Source of the DNA: CAVXJN01 sp963773585 | GTDB taxonomy: Bacteria > Pseudomonadota > Gammaproteobacteria > JASBUN01 | Length of the DNA stretch: 64,000 bases | Direction of reading: 5' to 3' | Assembly: GCA_963773585.1 (NCBI GenBank) | Contig: CAVZBR010000001.1 | Coordinates: 806,001 to 870,000, forward strand | Part shown: positions 34,427 through 42,984 of the stretch, one piece after another | Numbering within the stretch: position 1 is the first letter of the stretch | Layout of the letters: the number at the start of each line of letters is the position of its first letter | Made by a program: the position numbers and the translations under genes | The notes under the pieces: model-generated | The model's input: the letters and a program-made list of their open reading frames with translations, nothing else | Database searches by the model: none | What the model was told of the DNA's origin: nothing

Positions 34427-36128
34427 TGTGCCGTTGCGCGTGGTGCTCTGCTGGCACATGCATCAACCACAATATCTCGACCCGATCAGCGGCCGCTATC
34501 GACTTCCCTGGACCTATCTGCACGCTATCAAGGACTACGTCGACATGGCGGCCCATCTGGAGCGCGTCGAAGGCGCCAAGGCAGTGGTGAATTTCACTCC
34601 CACGCTGTTGGAGCAGTTGGATCATTACAGCTCCACGCTGCGGCGATTCGTGAGTCATGCCGAACCGTTGCCCGATCCGTTGCTGCAGGGACTTGCGGCT
34701 CAGGAACTGCCAGCAGAATCGAATCGGCGCCTCGGCTTGATGCGCGATTGCATGCGCGCCAACCAGACGCGTGTGATCGACCGCTTCGTACCGTACCGGC
34801 GCCTGGTGGAGCTGGCGGGCAAGGTCGACAAAGACCCCGACCTCGCACGCTATGTAACGGATGAGTTTCTGTTCGATCTGCTCACCTGGTATCACTTGGC
34901 CTGGATCGGCGAGACGGTGCGCCGCACCGACGCGCGCGTGCGCGAACTCATGGATAAATGCGCGGGCTACGACAGCCGCGACCGCCGAACGCTGGTCGCG
35001 GTAATCTCCGAACTGGTGAGCGGCATTGTTCCGCGCTATCGGCGGCTTGCGGAAGCCGGACGGGTCGAGTTGTCGGTGACGCCCTATGCCCACCCCATCG
35101 TGCCGCTGTTGCTGGACGCGGCCAGCGCGCGCGAAGCGGTGCCGGGTCTGGCGCTGCCTGCGACCGAATTGTACCCGGGCGGTGCGGAGCGTGCCCGTTG
35201 GCATATCAAAGAAGGCATCGACGTTTTCGAGACCCATTTCGGTTTCCGTCCACGCGGTTGCTGGCCGGGAGAGGGAGCGATAAGTGATGCCACCCTGCAC
35301 TTGTTCGATGAAGCCGGATTTCAGTGGACCGCTTCCGGCGGCCAGGTGCTGCGCAACAGTCTCAGCGCGGCCGGCCGCAAAGCCGGGGCCTCCCACGCCT
35401 GCGAGCACCGGGTCTACCGCTTTGCCGGTCATCCACTTGCATGTTTTTTTCGCGACGACGGCTTGTCGGATCTGATCGGCTTCAGCTATTCGAACTGGCA
35501 TGCCGAGGACGCGGTCGCGAACCTGGTGCATCACCTGGAAAACATCAGAGTCGCCTGCAAAGATCGCGAAGATGCGGTGGTGGCAATCATTCTCGACGGT
35601 GAGAACGCCTGGGAGCACTATCCGGAAAACGGCTACCACTTTCTGGACGAACTCTACCGGCGCTTGGCTCAGCACCGGCAACTGCAACTGTCGACGTTCA
35701 GCGATTGTCTGCAGGTCGCAGCAAAAGAACGGACACTCAACCACGTCGTGGCCGGCAGTTGGGTATATGGCACCCTGACCACCTGGATTGGCCATGCCGA
35801 CAAGAACCGCGGCTGGGACATGCTTGCCGACGCCAAGCGCGCATTCGACGAAGCGACGGCCCGCGGCGGTTTGTCGGCCGAAATCCGCGATCAGGTCAGC
35901 CGCCAGCTTGCGATCTGCGAAGGTTCGGATTGGTTCTGGTGGTTTGGCGACGACAATCCTGCCGAGTCGGTGCGCGATTTCGACTGGCTGTACCGCGAGC
36001 ATCTTACCCGGCTGTACCAGCTCCTGCAGCGGGAGCCGCCACAATACTTGCAGCACGCGTTCACGCACGGCGGTGGCCAGCCCGCCGCTGGCGGTGTGAT
36101 GCGGCCTGCGCTACCCGCGGTGTCGTAG
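34416..36128 (+). CDS. GH57 family alpha-glucan hydrolase/transferase
   Basis: A family 57 glycoside hydrolase, probably cytoplasmic. The N-terminal VVLCWHMHQPQY is the GH57 opening motif; GCWPGEGAISD (about residues 284-294) holds the expected Glu nucleophile and IILDGENAWEHYPENG (near residue 393-408) the Asp acid. 570 residues, with a C-terminal helical region (WFWWFGDDNPAESVRDFDWLYREHL) common in bacterial amylase-like members. The exact reaction (alpha-amylase, amylopullulanase or glucanotransferase type) cannot be told; its place between glgC and malQ points to storage-glucan turnover. Confidence 0.9.
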   Translation: MRGDVPLRVVLCWHMHQPQYLDPISGRYRLPWTYLHAIKDYVDMAAHLERVEGAKAVVNFTPTLLEQLDHYSSTLRRFVSHAEPLPDPLLQGLAAQELPAESNRRLGLMRDCMRANQTRVIDRFVPYRRLVELAGKVDKDPDLARYVTDEFLFDLLTWYHLAWIGETVRRTDARVRELMDKCAGYDSRDRRTLVAVISELVSGIVPRYRRLAEAGRVELSVTPYAHPIVPLLLDAASAREAVPGLALPATELYPGGAERARWHIKEGIDVFETHFGFRPRGCWPGEGAISDATLHLFDEAGFQWTASGGQVLRNSLSAAGRKAGASHACEHRVYRFAGHPLACFFRDDGLSDLIGFSYSNWHAEDAVANLVHHLENIRVACKDREDAVVAIILDGENAWEHYPENGYHFLDELYRRLAQHRQLQLSTFSDCLQVAAKERTLNHVVAGSWVYGTLTTWIGHADKNRGWDMLADAKRAFDEATARGGLSAEIRDQVSRQLAICEGSDWFWWFGDDNPAESVRDFDWLYREHLTRLYQLLQREPPQYLQHAFTHGGGQPAAGGVMRPALPAVS

Positions 36129-36218
36129 CATGAAAGCGCTCGGGAACCAACCGCTCGCCGCAGCCGCCCGTACTCGCACCGGGCTTTCCGTTCTGCGCGG
36201 CTGGCAAAGGAAGCAGTT

Positions 36219-37724
36219 ATGAGCGATCCAAAAGCAGTTGCCGCCGAGTCGCCATTCAGTAGACGCCGGGCCGGCATCCTGTTGCATCCGACGTCATTGC
36301 CGTGCGATACGGTCGGCGGTGCGTTAGGCGAGGAAGGCCGTAATTTCGTCGATTTCTTGGCCTCCACGGGCGCTAGCGTTTGGCAGATGCTGCCACTCGG
36401 TCCGACCCATTCCGACGGTTCTCCCTATGCGTGTTTGTCGGTGTTCGCGGGCAGCTCCGTGTTACTGAGCGCCGCACAGTTGCAGGCCGAAGGCTGGCTC
36501 GATGAGCTCGGTGAACCGGATGCCGACACCGCCACTTGGCGGGAGGAGTTGTTGCAGCGCGCCGTGCAGGGCTTCGCGGAAAACGCCAATCAGGCGCAGA
36601 AGGCGGACTACCAGGCGTTTCGTGAACTCCAGCAATACTGGCTCGAAGACTATTGCCTGTATCAGGCGTTGCGTCGCAAGCATGGTGGCCGTTCCTGGCT
36701 TGATTGGCCTGCACCAGTACGCGATCGGGTGCCGGAAGCGCTCGAGAACGCGAAAGCGGAATTGGCCGAGGATCGGGAGCGCGTTTGCTTTGAGCAATTC
36801 GTGTTCGATCGCCAATGGCGGGCGCTCAAGTCGTACGCCAATCAGCGAGGCGTATTGCTGTTCGGCGACCTGCCCATATTCGTCGCGCACGATAGCGCGG
36901 AAGTCTGGGCGCGCCGCGAGTATTTCACGCTCGACACGCAGGGCCGTGCCGTCACGGTAGCAGGGGTGCCGCCGGATTATTTTTCAGCCACAGGGCAGCG
37001 CTGGGGCAATCCGCTCTACCGCTGGGACCGCATGCGCGAAAGCGGCTACGACTGGTGGTTGCGTCGAGTCGGACATCAACTCGACTTGTTCGACTTGGTG
37101 CGCATCGATCATTTCCGCGGGTTCCAGGCTTTTTGGGAAATACCTGCAGAGGCGGAAACCGCGGTGGACGGGCGCTGGGTCGAAGCCCCCGGCGGAGAGC
37201 TGTTCGAACATTTTCGTAGCCGCTTCGATCCGTTGCCACTGGTGGCCGAGGATCTGGGCCTGATCACGCCGGAGGTCGATTCCCTCCGTCATCGCTTCGG
37301 CCTGCCCGGAATGAAGATTTTGCAGTTTGCGTTCGACGGTGGCCCGGAAAATCCGTATCTGCCCCATAATCACGAACGCGACTACGTGGTCTACACCGGC
37401 ACCCATGACAACAATACCACCGTCGGCTGGTTCGATTCGCTCAGCGACGAGCAGCAGGAACGGGTGCGCGAATATCTGGGTTACCCCCGGGAGCCCCAGC
37501 CGTGGCCGCTGATTCGCGCTGCACTCGCTTCGGTATCCGAGATGTGCGTGTTGCCGATGCAGGACCTTCTGGCGCTCGACAATCGCCATCGCATGAATGT
37601 ACCGGGCGTCACCGAGGGCAACTGGGGATGGCGCTTCGAGTGGAGCATGGTCGACGAAGGACTCGCGCAGCGGTTGCGCGACATGCTGGCGACCTATGGT
37701 CGTTTGGACGAACCCGCGGCCTGA
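36219..37724 (+). CDS. malQ: MalQ, 4-alpha-glucanotransferase
   Basis: MalQ (amylomaltase, GH77) transfers maltodextrin segments between chains. 501 residues: N-terminal RRAGILLHPTSLP, catalytic DLVRIDHFRGFQAFWEIPA (Asp nucleophile), LPLVAEDLGLITPEV (acid/base Glu region) and YTGTHDNNTTVGWF, all family hallmarks. GGAAG precedes the ATG. It ends 7 bases from the convergent glgP. Confidence 0.96.
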   Translation: MSDPKAVAAESPFSRRRAGILLHPTSLPCDTVGGALGEEGRNFVDFLASTGASVWQMLPLGPTHSDGSPYACLSVFAGSSVLLSAAQLQAEGWLDELGEPDADTATWREELLQRAVQGFAENANQAQKADYQAFRELQQYWLEDYCLYQALRRKHGGRSWLDWPAPVRDRVPEALENAKAELAEDRERVCFEQFVFDRQWRALKSYANQRGVLLFGDLPIFVAHDSAEVWARREYFTLDTQGRAVTVAGVPPDYFSATGQRWGNPLYRWDRMRESGYDWWLRRVGHQLDLFDLVRIDHFRGFQAFWEIPAEAETAVDGRWVEAPGGELFEHFRSRFDPLPLVAEDLGLITPEVDSLRHRFGLPGMKILQFAFDGGPENPYLPHNHERDYVVYTGTHDNNTTVGWFDSLSDEQQERVREYLGYPREPQPWPLIRAALASVSEMCVLPMQDLLALDNRHRMNVPGVTEGNWGWRFEWSMVDEGLAQRLRDMLATYGRLDEPAA

Positions 37725-37731
37725 GTCCGGT

Positions 37732-40290
37732 TCAAAGCCACAGCATGCAGCCGGTTTCCAGGGCATGACTGAGCAACGGATGGTGCGGGTACATGCGCAA
37801 TTTGTATTGCTGCAAACCGGGCAGGGGCGGGCGCAGATCCAATGCGAACTCGGTGTGCCCGCTGCCATCGGCCGCGCCTGGTGTCAGCAGATAGGTATCG
37901 TGTACTACGAATTCCCCGTCAGTAGTTTCGGTCCCGACCAGGCATTCCATGCGCACGTCACTGGGGCTTAGATCGTTGAGCAGCGCCTGGACGCGGATGG
38001 GAAGCAATTCCCCGGCGCGGATAGCCGGCCGATTTTCATCGGTCCGTTGAAGTTGCACTTTGTCCCAATGCGCGCGGATTTTCTGTTTCCACTTTGCCAG
38101 TTCGCGGGCCGGCGCCGCGTTGTCGGAACTCAGGCGCCTGGTTTGGCGCACTGCCGAGCCGTAGTAGCCGCGAACATAGTCCATTGCCATGCGTTGGGCG
38201 TTGAATCGCGGCAGCAACGTTTTCATGGATTGCTTCGACATTTTCACCCAGGGTTCCGAATAGCCGTGGCCTTCGCGGCGGAAATACAAGGGAATCACCT
38301 GGTGTTCGAGGATGTCGAGCAGTTCCCGTGACTCTTCCTGGTTGCGGAACGCAGCATCGTGCTGTGGACCGTGGGGCGTGATGGCCCAGCCGTTTTCGCC
38401 GTTATAGCCTTCGTCCCACCAGCCGTCCAAGACACTGAGATTGATCACACCATTGATGCCGGCCTTTTGTCCCGAAGTACCGCTTGCCTCGAGCGGGTAT
38501 TCCGGATTGTTGAGCCAGACGTCAACGCCGGTAACCAGCTTGCGCGCCAGGGCCAGATCGAATCCTTCCAGCAAAATGATCTTGCCTTCGAATTCAGGTT
38601 TGCGTGAGAACTCGTATATGACCTGGATCAGGTGTTGGCCGGGCATGTCGTTGGGGTGCGCCTTGCCGGCGAAGATCAACAGCACGGGGCGTTTCGGATT
38701 GCCGAGCATACGCGCCAGGCGCTCGGGGTCGGAAAACAGCAGCGTTGCCCGCTTATAGGTGGCAAAGCGGCGCGCGAATCCGAGGATCAAGACGTCCGTG
38801 AGATCGGGGCCGAGCAATTTGCTGATGCGCTCGATCTGCGCATCGCTCGAAGCGTTACGACGATGCTGCAACGTGACCCGCTCACGCACGTCTTTCATCA
38901 GCTCGGACTTCAATGACTGGCGCAAACTCCAGAAGCTGTGGGAGGGAATATCTTCGATGCGTTCCCAATATTCTTCGTTCAATAGTTCGTTGCGCCACTC
39001 ACCGCCGAAACGCATATCGAACATGCTGGACCACTCGCGGGCCAGGAATGTCGGGACGTGGATGCCGTTGGTGACGTAGCCGATGGGATTTTCCTGAGGC
39101 GGAATCTGCGGCCAGACGTAGCTTTCCATGCGCGAAGCGACGCCGCCGTGGATGCGGCTGACGCCGTTATGGAAGCGCGATCCGCGCAATGCCAGCGTCG
39201 TCATGTTGAAACCGGAGTGGTGATCGGCGCCGTTGCCCAGGCGCAGGAACCGTTCCTCGCCAATACCGAGTTCCCTGATGAACTCGCGGAAATTGTTGGT
39301 CATCAGGTCATATTCAAAAATGTCGTGACCCGCAGCCACCGGCGTATGTGTCGTGAATACAGTTCCGGCGGCCACCAGTTCCAGGGCGCTGTCGAAATCC
39401 ATGCCCGATCCGACCAACTCGCGACAGCGTTCCAGGATCAGAAACGCGGCGTGGCCTTCGTTGATGTGCCAGGCATTCGGAGTCAGGCCGAGAGCGCGCA
39501 AAGCGCGCACGCCGCCGATACCAAGCACGATCTCTTGCTGAATGCGCGTGGTGCTGTCGCCGCCGTACAATTGGTAGGTGATGGAGCGATCGCGCTCGCT
39601 GTTCAGGGGCAGATCGCTGTCGAGAAGGTATAGCGTGATATGGCCGGCTTTGGCCTGCCATACCTTCAATGTCACCTTGCGCCCGTCGATCGATACCGTG
39701 ACGTGGATTTCTTCGTTGTTTGAATCTCGCGCAGGTGAAATCACGAGATCATCGAAATTGGTCGGCGTGTAGTGTGCGATCTGGTTGCCGTGACCATCAA
39801 TGGTCTGGGTGAAGTATCCTTGGCGATACAGGAGTCCCACGGCAACGAATGGCAGATACAGATCACTTGCCGCCTTGCAGTGATCGCCGGCAAGAATGCC
39901 GAGGCCGCCCGAATAAATGGGTAGGCTTTCATGGAAGCCGAATTCGGCGCAGAAGTAGGCCACCAGATCTTTCTCGGGGTCCAAATGCTCGTGCACAGTG
40001 CTCGGCATATGGTCCTGGTGATAGGTGTCGTATACCGACAATGCGCGGTGGTAGTCCTCGAGAAAAATGCGATCTTGCGCGGCCTCTTCGAGGCGTTCCT
40101 GGGATACACGCCGCAGGAAGACTTTGGGATTGTGGCCGCAGTGTTGCCACAGGATCGGATCGAGGCGGAAGAACAGTCCGCGCACCTGACGGTCCCAGCT
40201 GTAGAGCAGGTCGTTGGCGAGCTCGGTGAGGCGCGTCAATCGATCAGGAATATTGGACTGGACTTCGAGTGAGTAACAGGTGCCCGACAT
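37732..40290 (-). CDS. glgP: GlgP, alpha-glucan phosphorylase
   Basis: This GT35 enzyme releases glucose-1-phosphate from glucan ends using pyridoxal phosphate. The PLP-lysine region EASGTSGQKAGINGVINLS lies near residue 600-618. The 852-residue length and N-terminus with LVAYFCAEFGFHESLPIYSGGLGILAGDH mark the alpha-glucan phosphorylase subfamily distinct from E. coli GlgP/MalP. The upstream gap (40291-40413) probably holds its promoter and ends at the left junction of the integrated element. Confidence 0.96.
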   Translation of the reverse strand: MSGTCYSLEVQSNIPDRLTRLTELANDLLYSWDRQVRGLFFRLDPILWQHCGHNPKVFLRRVSQERLEEAAQDRIFLEDYHRALSVYDTYHQDHMPSTVHEHLDPEKDLVAYFCAEFGFHESLPIYSGGLGILAGDHCKAASDLYLPFVAVGLLYRQGYFTQTIDGHGNQIAHYTPTNFDDLVISPARDSNNEEIHVTVSIDGRKVTLKVWQAKAGHITLYLLDSDLPLNSERDRSITYQLYGGDSTTRIQQEIVLGIGGVRALRALGLTPNAWHINEGHAAFLILERCRELVGSGMDFDSALELVAAGTVFTTHTPVAAGHDIFEYDLMTNNFREFIRELGIGEERFLRLGNGADHHSGFNMTTLALRGSRFHNGVSRIHGGVASRMESYVWPQIPPQENPIGYVTNGIHVPTFLAREWSSMFDMRFGGEWRNELLNEEYWERIEDIPSHSFWSLRQSLKSELMKDVRERVTLQHRRNASSDAQIERISKLLGPDLTDVLILGFARRFATYKRATLLFSDPERLARMLGNPKRPVLLIFAGKAHPNDMPGQHLIQVIYEFSRKPEFEGKIILLEGFDLALARKLVTGVDVWLNNPEYPLEASGTSGQKAGINGVINLSVLDGWWDEGYNGENGWAITPHGPQHDAAFRNQEESRELLDILEHQVIPLYFRREGHGYSEPWVKMSKQSMKTLLPRFNAQRMAMDYVRGYYGSAVRQTRRLSSDNAAPARELAKWKQKIRAHWDKVQLQRTDENRPAIRAGELLPIRVQALLNDLSPSDVRMECLVGTETTDGEFVVHDTYLLTPGAADGSGHTEFALDLRPPLPGLQQYKLRMYPHHPLLSHALETGCMLWL

Positions 40291-40350
40291 GGTTCGCTTC
40301 CGGGTTCGGTGTGATACGCGGGAAACATCGTGCCGCGGCCGTGATACTGA

Positions 40351-41604
40351 TTATTGTGGTTGATTCACGGACAAGCTGCTACCGGAATCGGGCGCGTGAC
40401 TGTCGTGCGAAGATGGTGCCGAGGGAGAGACTCGAACTCTCAAGGGGTCACCCCCAGCGGATTTTGAGTCCCTTCCAGAGGTGGGAGCACCAAGTAACAC
40501 GCGGCCTCCAGCCCGGCCCAGCCCGCGGATTGGGGCACAATAGGTCACACTCGGGTCACAGCCTCCAGCACCCTTCACGGGACCCAGCGTAAAGGACTCC
40601 AGCTTCCGGACTGCATCGGACAGGGCCTGGTCGGCGTGGACAGCGTATATTTGCGTCGTCGAGATATTCTCATGCCCGAGGAACTGCTGGACCAGCCTCA
40701 TATCGTTCGTGGCAGCCAGCATCCGAGTGCCGGCGGTGTGGCGCCAGCCATGCAGCACAAAGGCCCGGTTGCCGGCCTGGCACATGGCCTTCCTTGCCTG
40801 GTCCCATGCGGCACGCGCAGCATCGTAGCCAGGAATGTCCTCGAAGCACCTCACGGTATCCAGCCGGCGGCCCAGGACCGCCGCAGCGCGTGCGGTCAGC
40901 GGCACACCCCGTGGCCGGCTGTTCTTTGTCTCCCACAGGGTCAGCCAGCGGTGGTCCACATCCACCTCACCCGGCTCCAGCCGTAGGGCCTCGCCCACAC
41001 GCAGCCCGGTGTCCGCCAGGACCTCCACCAGCTCACCGACTGCGGTGAATAGAGGCTCGTGCTTCCCATACAGGAAGGCCAGGGCCTGGGCCTCCTCCTC
41101 CAGGCTGTACACGTGATGGCGGGTGCCGCTGCTCTTGCCCAGCCGGGGGAAGGTCGGGACCCGGTCGAGCAGCACCCAGTCTCGCCACTCAAAGCAGGCT
41201 TTCTGCATGATCACCCGCAACTTCACCAGTTTGGCGTTGATGGTGCTGCGCTTGTTGCCTTCCGCCACCAGCTCATCCACCAGCTGGCGCAGGCGAGGCT
41301 CCTGGACGGACGCTAAGGCAGCGTTGGGGCCTAAACGTTGCTTAAGGGCCTCCAGTTGCAGCTGAGCAGTGCGCTCGTCCTTGGTGCCCTTGTAGTGCTC
41401 CCGGAAGCCACGGTCGAGTGCGTCCCCCACGGTTACAGCCTTTGAGCGGACCACAAGGCCCGCCCTGAGCTTGTCCCGTATGTCCCGCTCCATCTGCGCT
41501 GCCTCGGCGCGGTCGGTGGTGTTCGAGCTACAGCGTACCCGCTCATTGCCCACCTTCACGTCGATCCACAGGTAAGGCGAACCAGATCGTGTCCTGATCG
41601 CCAT
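40351..41604 (-). CDS. int: Tyrosine-family integrase reading through its att site
   Basis: Site-specific recombinase: an N-terminal arm-binding/SAM-like domain, then a catalytic domain with Arg in ADTGLRVGEALRL (about residue 201), HGWRH (near 285), GHENISTTQIY with nucleophile Tyr320. 417 residues. The tail after about 360 is odd: residues 378-397 are encoded by the tRNA-derived att repeat and 398-417, with the stop, by host DNA outside the element. In the excised circle the same frame would instead continue for 15 other codons to a TAG at 42937-42939. AGGTAGG sequences precede the start. Confidence 0.93.
   Translation of the reverse strand: MAIRTRSGSPYLWIDVKVGNERVRCSSNTTDRAEAAQMERDIRDKLRAGLVVRSKAVTVGDALDRGFREHYKGTKDERTAQLQLEALKQRLGPNAALASVQEPRLRQLVDELVAEGNKRSTINAKLVKLRVIMQKACFEWRDWVLLDRVPTFPRLGKSSGTRHHVYSLEEEAQALAFLYGKHEPLFTAVGELVEVLADTGLRVGEALRLEPGEVDVDHRWLTLWETKNSRPRGVPLTARAAAVLGRRLDTVRCFEDIPGYDAARAAWDQARKAMCQAGNRAFVLHGWRHTAGTRMLAATNDMRLVQQFLGHENISTTQIYAVHADQALSDAVRKLESFTLGPVKGAGGCDPSVTYCAPIRGLGRAGGRVLLGAPTSGRDSKSAGGDPLRVRVSPSAPSSHDSHAPDSGSSLSVNQPQ
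40414..40471 (-). repeat. Left attachment site (displaced tRNA-Leu 3' fragment)
   Basis: 58 bases identical to 42985-43042. It contains the T-arm, variable arm, acceptor 3' strand and CCA of the tRNA but lacks the 5' part. Beyond 40471 the sequence departs from the tRNA (CTTCC instead of GCCGC). It lies within the integrase reading frame and encodes residues 378-397. Confidence 0.95.
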
Positions 41605-41606
41605 GC

Positions 41607-41960
41607 CTACCTCCCGCTATCGTGGCGCTGCTGCAGGCCTTCGCGTAGGCTCGCGTATGCGTCCATGTAGTGAATGCCAGGGTTGATCCGGCAGGCCAGC
41701 TCGACCCCCTTGTTGGCCTCTGAAGCGGTGGCTGTGGTAGCCCACTCGTGGGCCTGCAGGTGGTACAGCAGCCAGCCAGCAGTGAAGGCCTCGCGCCACT
41801 CCCGGTCCAGGGTCATCCACTTGGCACACGTGATGGAGCCCTCAGGGGCTGCCGGGTGCAGTGGCTCACCTATGGCGCCGAAGTCGATACCCCCAGCGTT
41901 TGCTGTGGTGGCCACGAGGGCCAGTGCTGCCAGTCCTGCCAATCCCGTTCTCATGCTCAT
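41607..41960 (-). CDS. Small secreted protein of the element
   Basis: 117 residues with a clear signal peptide (RTGLAGLAALALVATTANA, cleavage after ANA) and a mature part with two Cys (ITCAKWMTLD and VELACRINP), which suggests one periplasmic disulfide. Its general shape (small, helical, C...C, WREAFTAGWLLYHL) recalls HdeA- or Rap1a-like folds, but I do not recognise it. GGAGGT lies just before the ATG. It is coupled to the MarR-like gene (ATGA) and ends 3 bases before int, so the three form one operon. Confidence 0.82.
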   Translation of the reverse strand: MSMRTGLAGLAALALVATTANAGGIDFGAIGEPLHPAAPEGSITCAKWMTLDREWREAFTAGWLLYHLQAHEWATTATASEANKGVELACRINPGIHYMDAYASLREGLQQRHDSGR

Positions 41961-42340
41961 GCTGACCTCCGGTTGGCCTTGCGCTGTGCCTTGGAAACCT
42001 CAGCGGCTACGTCCTGCAGGAAGCGTTCCCCCTTAGGCGTCACCCGCACGATCTTACGGCGACGCTCGAAGGGGTCCTCCTCAGCTGCCAGCAGGCCGGG
42101 GCCAGGCTTATCCCGGTACTGCCGGAAGCTCAGGTAATCAACGATGCGGGACGCAGCGGCTCGGCTGATCCCCGTCAACGTCTCCAGTTCCTTTATCGTG
42201 CTGCCCGTGTTCAGGACGGCATGCAGGAACAAGTGCAAGTGCTGTGTAGGCAGCTCGGGGTCTATCTTCTCCCGTGCTACCCTCAGGCCTGCCTCCAGGA
42301 TCATCGCGGTCGTCATTGTGTCCGTCTTCTTCTCGTTCAT
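41957..42340 (-). CDS. MarR-like winged-helix regulator of the element
   Basis: 127 residues from ATG 42340, chosen because GGGAGAG lies 8 bases upstream; a TTG 15 bases earlier overlaps that site. The sequence STIKELETLTGISRAAASRIVDYL is a helix-turn-helix and RRKIVRVTPKGERFLQDVA the MarR-type wing and following helix. It probably controls the element's own operon or excision. Coupled by ATGA to the secreted-protein gene. Confidence 0.82.
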   Translation of the reverse strand: MNEKKTDTMTTAMILEAGLRVAREKIDPELPTQHLHLFLHAVLNTGSTIKELETLTGISRAAASRIVDYLSFRQYRDKPGPGLLAAEEDPFERRRKIVRVTPKGERFLQDVAAEVSKAQRKANRRSA

Positions 42341-42344
42341 CTGT

Positions 42345-42503
42345 TGCTCTCCCAAGCCGCTCCGGTTTTCTGCTTATTGTTATCTCGAAGGGGCCTAACA
42401 CTATCTCTGTGACCCCCTGCTCTGTGTACCCTTCAAAGAACTTTGCCGTACTGCTTTGATGCCTACGCCCGTAGACTTCATACCCCTTGACGGTTAAAAA
42501 CAT
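42345..42503 (-). CDS. Possible small first gene of the element operon
   Basis: From ATG 42503 a frame reads MFLTVKGYEVYGRRHQSS and on to VLGPFEITISRKPERLG, about 53 residues that look like a genuine small beta-rich protein. The frame stays open to 42138, but beyond about 42345 it overlaps the MarR-like gene in another frame and turns into low-complexity charged sequence, so the given end is my estimate of the meaningful part, not a stop codon. A frameshift near the end, or a chance frame, are both possible. Confidence 0.35.
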
Positions 42504-42830
42504 TCCAGTGCCCCTGATCTAAGCCCCCACGGTTGCGCCTCTCTGGCGCTAGGGATTCGTGGGTGGCGCGTGTCTGTCCCTCACCTTGCGTGTCCTTTGC
42601 CTCTCGGCCTCTCCCTGGCCGACAGCCGAAGTCCCTATGTTTCACGACCGGGACTGTCTCCTAATCGAAGTGTCGAGTTTAAGTCTGCGCACTGGAGTAG
42701 CGGTCCTTGCCCAGAGCTACGGATTCAGACTCCAGCTCCACTTCACGTTCGATCTGATCGGGGTGCATTTATGCGCTCCTTGGTTGTGGTCAAGTGAGGG
42801 ATCGTCTCACTTGTGAGTACTTCAGGTCAA

Positions 42831-42887
42831 ACTTAAAGGGGGACCCTTCAGGTCTCCCCTTCAAGGGGTCTACTTAAAGTGGGTCCC
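42831..42887 (+). repeat. Repeats near the right end of the element (possible arm sites)
   Basis: ACTTAAAGGGGGACCC (42831-42846) and ACTTAAAGTGGGTCCC (42872-42887) match at 14 of 16 positions in direct orientation, while GGGACCC and GGGTCCC are also inverted to each other. CTTCAGGT occurs three times nearby (42820, 42846, 42951). They lie 30-165 bases from the right core site, where tyrosine recombinases often have arm-type or excision-factor sites. No convincing gene lies in 42504-42984. Confidence 0.55.
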
Positions 42888-42984
42888 ATTTGCTCCCTCT
42901 GGTACGAAGGGTTAATAGGACACAATGGGGCACAATCTAGGGGTCAGGGTCTTCAGGTGATTTCGAGGTAGGTGACGTAAGTTG

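Noticed and set aside
34245..36068. 607-residue minus-strand frame opposite the GH57 gene
   Set aside because: The plus strand carries clear GH57 motifs; the long antisense frame is a codon-bias shadow. The same applies to long frames at 17041-18867, 46438-48237 and 12798-14060.
42559..42816. 85-residue plus-strand frame within the element
   Set aside because: No ribosome site, no protein-like pattern, and opposite in strand to all element genes.
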